DNA from: Pseudomonas fluorescens
GTDB lineage: Bacteria > Pseudomonadota > Gammaproteobacteria > Pseudomonadales > Pseudomonadaceae
Assembly: GCF_902497895.1 (NCBI RefSeq)
Contig: NZ_CABVHQ010000014.1
Location: forward strand, 1 to 64,000
DNA length: 64,000 nt
Direction: 5' to 3'
A program made the position numbers and the translations under genes. Shown in pieces: positions 61,748 through 64,000 of the stretch. Position 1 is the stretch's first letter. Each line of letters begins with the position of its first letter. A model generated the notes under the pieces. It did no database searches, was not told where the DNA came from, and saw only the letters and a list, made by a program, of their open reading frames with translations.

Positions 61748-62635
61748 ATGTCCTTTAAGCACTTTATCCAAATCACCAAACCGGGGATCATTTTCGGTAA
61801 CGTGCTTTCAGTGGCAGGCGGGTTCTTCCTGGCCTCGAAAGGGCATGTCGACATCGCCATTTTCCTGGCCGCGATGATCGGTACTTCGCTGGTGGTGGCA
61901 TCCGGTTGCGTGTTCAACAACTGCATCGACCGCGACATCGACCTGAAGATGGAACGCACCAAAAACCGCGTGCTGGTCCAGGGCCTGATCTCCCTGAAAC
62001 TGGCACTAGCTTTTGCAACCGTCCTGGGTGTTTTCGGCGTTGCACTGTTGTACAAGGTGGCCAACCCGTTGGCCGCTTTGTTCGCGGTGATCGGTTTTGT
62101 CATCTACGTCGGCTTCTACAGCCTGTACCTCAAGCGCAAGTCGGTTCACGGCACGCTGGTGGGCAGCCTGTCGGGGGCTATGCCTCCGGTGATTGGCTAC
62201 GTGGCTGTGACGAACAGCTTCGACATGGCCGCGCTGACGTTGTTGGTGATGTTCAGCCTGTGGCAGATGCCGCATTCCTACGCCATCGCGATCTTCCGCT
62301 TCAACGATTACCTGGCCGCATCGATCCCGGTGCTGCCGGTGAAGCGCGGGATTGAAGTGGCGAAGAAGCACATCCTGCTCTACATCCTGGCGTTCCTCAT
62401 CGCGACCTTGATGCTGACCTTCAGCGGCTACGCCGGCATGAGCTACCTCGCCGTCGCCGCCGCCATGGGCATGTACTGGCTGTACATGGCCTGGACCGGC
62501 TACAAGGCAGTGGATGACCGAGTCTGGGCGCGCAAGCTGTTCGTGTTCTCGATCTTCACCATCACCGCTTTGAGCGTGATGATGTCCCTGGACTTCCAAG
62601 TGCCGAGTGAGCTACTGCTGACGTACGCGCCTTGA
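61748..62635 (+). CDS. cyoE: Protohaem IX farnesyltransferase (haem O synthase)
   Basis: This 295-residue UbiA-type prenyltransferase makes haem O for the oxidase. It has about nine membrane segments and the prenyl-diphosphate/Mg motif [20 protein letters not shown] (N-x3-D-x3-D) near residue 57. A second conserved loop begins [32 protein letters not shown] precedes the ATG. It ends the cyo operon and is followed by a strong terminator. Confidence 0.97.
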   Translation: MSFKHFIQITKPGIIFGNVLSVAGGFFLASKGHVDIAIFLAAMIGTSLVVASGCVFNNCIDRDIDLKMERTKNRVLVQGLISLKLALAFATVLGVFGVALLYKVANPLAALFAVIGFVIYVGFYSLYLKRKSVHGTLVGSLSGAMPPVIGYVAVTNSFDMAALTLLVMFSLWQMPHSYAIAIFRFNDYLAASIPVLPVKRGIEVAKKHILLYILAFLIATLMLTFSGYAGMSYLAVAAAMGMYWLYMAWTGYKAVDDRVWARKLFVFSIFTITALSVMMSLDFQVPSELLLTYAP

Positions 62636-62648
62636 GTGTCTGACGCTG

Positions 62649-62692
62649 TAAAAAAAGCCCCGCCTTCGATGTGAAGAGCGGGGCTTTTTTTA
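62649..62692 (+). terminator. Rho-independent terminator after cyoE
   Basis: AAAAAAAGCCCCGC...GCGGGGCTTTTTTT gives a strong stem with flanking A and T runs. Confidence 0.9.
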
Positions 62693-62706
62693 GGTCGCTA
62701 AAAGCA

Positions 62707-62806
62707 GAAGATCGCAGCCTGCGGCAGCTCCTACAGGACCGCGTGTTCCTGCAATTTCACAGGTGTACTCGGTCGGCGTAGGAGCTGCCGCAGGCTGCGA
62801 TCTTTT
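62707..62806. repeat. Paired REP element, family A
   Basis: AAGATCGCAGCCTGCGGCAG and inverted TAGGAGCTGCCGCAGGCTGC are separated by about 45 bp. The pair sits between convergent cyoE and the gene at 62811, ending 4 bp from the latter's stop codon. Confidence 0.88.
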
Positions 62807-62810
62807 GATG

Positions 62811-63515
62811 TTACTGCGCAGCGATGCTGTAACCGTCGAACGCGCTCTGCTGCTGCAGGGCTGCGATGATACTTTTGCGGGTAACCGGCTGTTCGGTGCC
62901 TTCGTTGTCGATGAAAGTCTCGGTTTCCAGCTCGGCCTGATCACCTTCGCCGATGAACGCAAAGCCGAGGAATTCGAAGGCTTCACGGTCTACGTTCGGC
63001 TTGGAGCGGGGCGTGCGCAGGGGCAGGGTGACGCTCATGCCGTCCTTGCTGATGGAGAACACTTCGACTTCTTTCTTGGCGCGAGCGGTTTTGGTTTTGC
63101 CGCCGGCTGGATCCTTCACCGCCTGGTGGGTGTGGTTCAGCACTTTTAGCGCCAGGCCGTACACCAACTCCTGGAATTCAGGGTCGTCCTTGAAGCAGGA
63201 AAGGATCCGGCTGATGGAGAATTTCGTGCTCAAGTCCTCCAGCGCGGCGCTGTCGGCGGCCTCTGCGTCTTTGAGCTGTTTCAGCTCGCCCATCAGGTCG
63301 TAGGCTTTGTCGTCGTCAAACTGGTCATGGGCGTGGCGAATCGCATTGCGTAACTCACGAATCTGGTCGCTTTCCTTCGATGTGTGGAAAGCATCGAGCA
63401 CCATTTCACTGATGGTCTTGGCCTGCGGCACATGCTGCGAAAGATTGATGGCGTTTTCGTATTCGGCTTTGGACGACAAGCTGATTACGGATTCATCGGT
63501 GTTGGAATCAGGCAT
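62811..63515 (-). CDS. Conserved protein of unknown function
   Basis: This 234-residue soluble protein starts MPDSNTDESVISLSSKAEYE, with no signal peptide or membrane segment. The N-terminal half is helical and charged (IRELRNAIRHAHDQFDDDKAYD, a coiled-coil-like LMGELKQLKDAEAADSAALE). The C-terminal half looks beta-rich (EVEVFSISKDGMSVTLPLRT, EAFEFLGFAFIGEGDQAELE). I do not recognise a family. The ATG at 63513-63515 has no clear Shine-Dalgarno; an upstream in-frame start at 63569 is possible but its extra residues look non-coding. Confidence 0.75.
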   Translation of the reverse strand: MPDSNTDESVISLSSKAEYENAINLSQHVPQAKTISEMVLDAFHTSKESDQIRELRNAIRHAHDQFDDDKAYDLMGELKQLKDAEAADSAALEDLSTKFSISRILSCFKDDPEFQELVYGLALKVLNHTHQAVKDPAGGKTKTARAKKEVEVFSISKDGMSVTLPLRTPRSKPNVDREAFEFLGFAFIGEGDQAELETETFIDNEGTEQPVTRKSIIAALQQQSAFDGYSIAAQ

Positions 63516-63685
63516 TGAAATTTCACTACTTCGTTTAACAGGGTTTGAGACAGGAAAAGCGCCGGGCATTTTCAGCGCGGCTGTGCGGCGGCGTCAAGGA
63601 ACCATGCTGCAGTGGCGATTTTCAGGACCCAGAGTAGTGCGGCGCGTGGTCGTCTTGACTGACCTGCATTCAGTAACCACAGCCC

Positions 63686-64000
63686 TCAGCGATTACGCAG
63701 ACGCTCCTGCACAAAGTCCATGACCTTCAACGATTGATAGATGGCATTGGCCGCGAGCAATCCGAACGGGCCCCCGTTCCAGTCCAGCAGGTAGGGTTTG
63801 AACAGTTGATAGCGGTCGCTCTCGCCGCAGACCGCCTCGGCAATCACCCGGCCACCGATGGATCCGGTGTTCAACCCGTGGCCGCCAAACGAAGTACAGG
63901 CCCAGACGCCCGGTTCAAGCAGGCCCAGATTTGGCATTTTGTTGGTTGAATACCCCATCAGCCCGGACCAGGCCAATTCAATCTTCGCCGATGCCAGCTG
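63686..64000 (-). CDS. FAD-dependent oxidoreductase, DAO family (N-terminus beyond window edge)
   Basis: The 104 visible residues are the C-terminal end of a D-amino-acid-oxidase-type flavoprotein: IELAWSGLMGYSTNKMPNLG, then GVWACTSFGGHGLNTGSIGG (the C-terminal FAD-contact GHGxN segment) and a helical tail ending DFVQERLRNR. The pattern is like gamma-glutamylputrescine oxidase or other amine-oxidising Pseudomonas homologues. The substrate cannot be determined from this fragment. The frame continues past 64000. Confidence 0.85.
   Translation of the reverse strand, partial: QLASAKIELAWSGLMGYSTNKMPNLGLLEPGVWACTSFGGHGLNTGSIGGRVIAEAVCGESDRYQLFKPYLLDWNGGPFGLLAANAIYQSLKVMDFVQERLRNR

Overview
The window is a chromosomal segment of a Pseudomonas, most likely of the P. 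fluorescens group. The evidence is the gene orders rplM-rpsI-petABC-sspAB, lpoA-yraN-gmhA-dolP beside rsmI-rnpB, and a complete mraZ-to-lpxC cluster. High GC with strong third-position bias and many copies of Pseudomonas-type palindromic REP elements (core GTAGGAGCTGCCGCAGGCTG, or GCGAGCAAGCTCGCTCCCAC) agree. No rRNA, tRNA, insertion sequence, prophage or CRISPR array was seen. The only structural RNA gene is rnpB.

Layout. 1-9.5 kb: the end of a PAAR spike gene, a metallo-beta-lactamase-fold hydrolase, an OmpA-type lipoprotein, yhcB/zapG, an alpha/beta hydrolase, trpS with a C-terminal extension, zapE, a GlxA-type AraC regulator divergent from an acyl-CoA dehydrogenase, and an aldo-keto reductase. 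9.6-14.6 kb: rplM-rpsI, the cytochrome bc1 operon petABC, then sspA-sspB. 14.7-18.2 kb (minus strand): lpoA-yraN-gmhA/diaA-dolP, divergent from rsmI, followed by rnpB. 20-38 kb: the division and cell wall cluster mraZ-rsmH-ftsL-ftsI-murE-murF-mraY-murD-ftsW-murG-murC-ddlB-ftsQ-ftsA-ftsZ-lpxC. It is nearly gapless, most junctions are overlapping stop/start codons, and a strong promoter with three MraZ-like boxes precedes it.

38-48 kb (minus strand): a diguanylate cyclase, an OprD-family porin, a small exported protein, and a four-gene operon of RND adaptor, RND pump, response regulator and sensor kinase. A perfect 18-bp palindrome lies upstream of that operon. 48-53 kb: a small conserved protein, an unusual fusion of a periplasmic solute-binding domain with a RidA domain, a YkgJ-type cysteine-cluster protein, a small exported protein, and cheV with a GNAT acetyltransferase. 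53-57 kb: norR divergent from hmp, with three GTC-N5-GAC sites and a sigma-54-like promoter between them, then dsbB. 57-63 kb: the cytochrome bo3 operon cyoABCDE behind a long leader. The window ends with an unrecognised conserved protein and the C-terminal part of an FAD-dependent oxidoreductase.

Functionally the window joins peptidoglycan synthesis and division (dcw cluster, lpoA, zapE, zapG), aerobic respiration (petABC, cyoABCDE), nitric oxide detoxification (norR/hmp) and envelope maintenance (dolP, gmhA, lpxC, dsbB). Most of it is conserved core genome. The less ordinary items are the binding protein-RidA fusion, the pairing of a metal-type two-component system with a drug-type RND pump, the tandem repeat between ftsA and ftsZ, and several regulatory palindromes.
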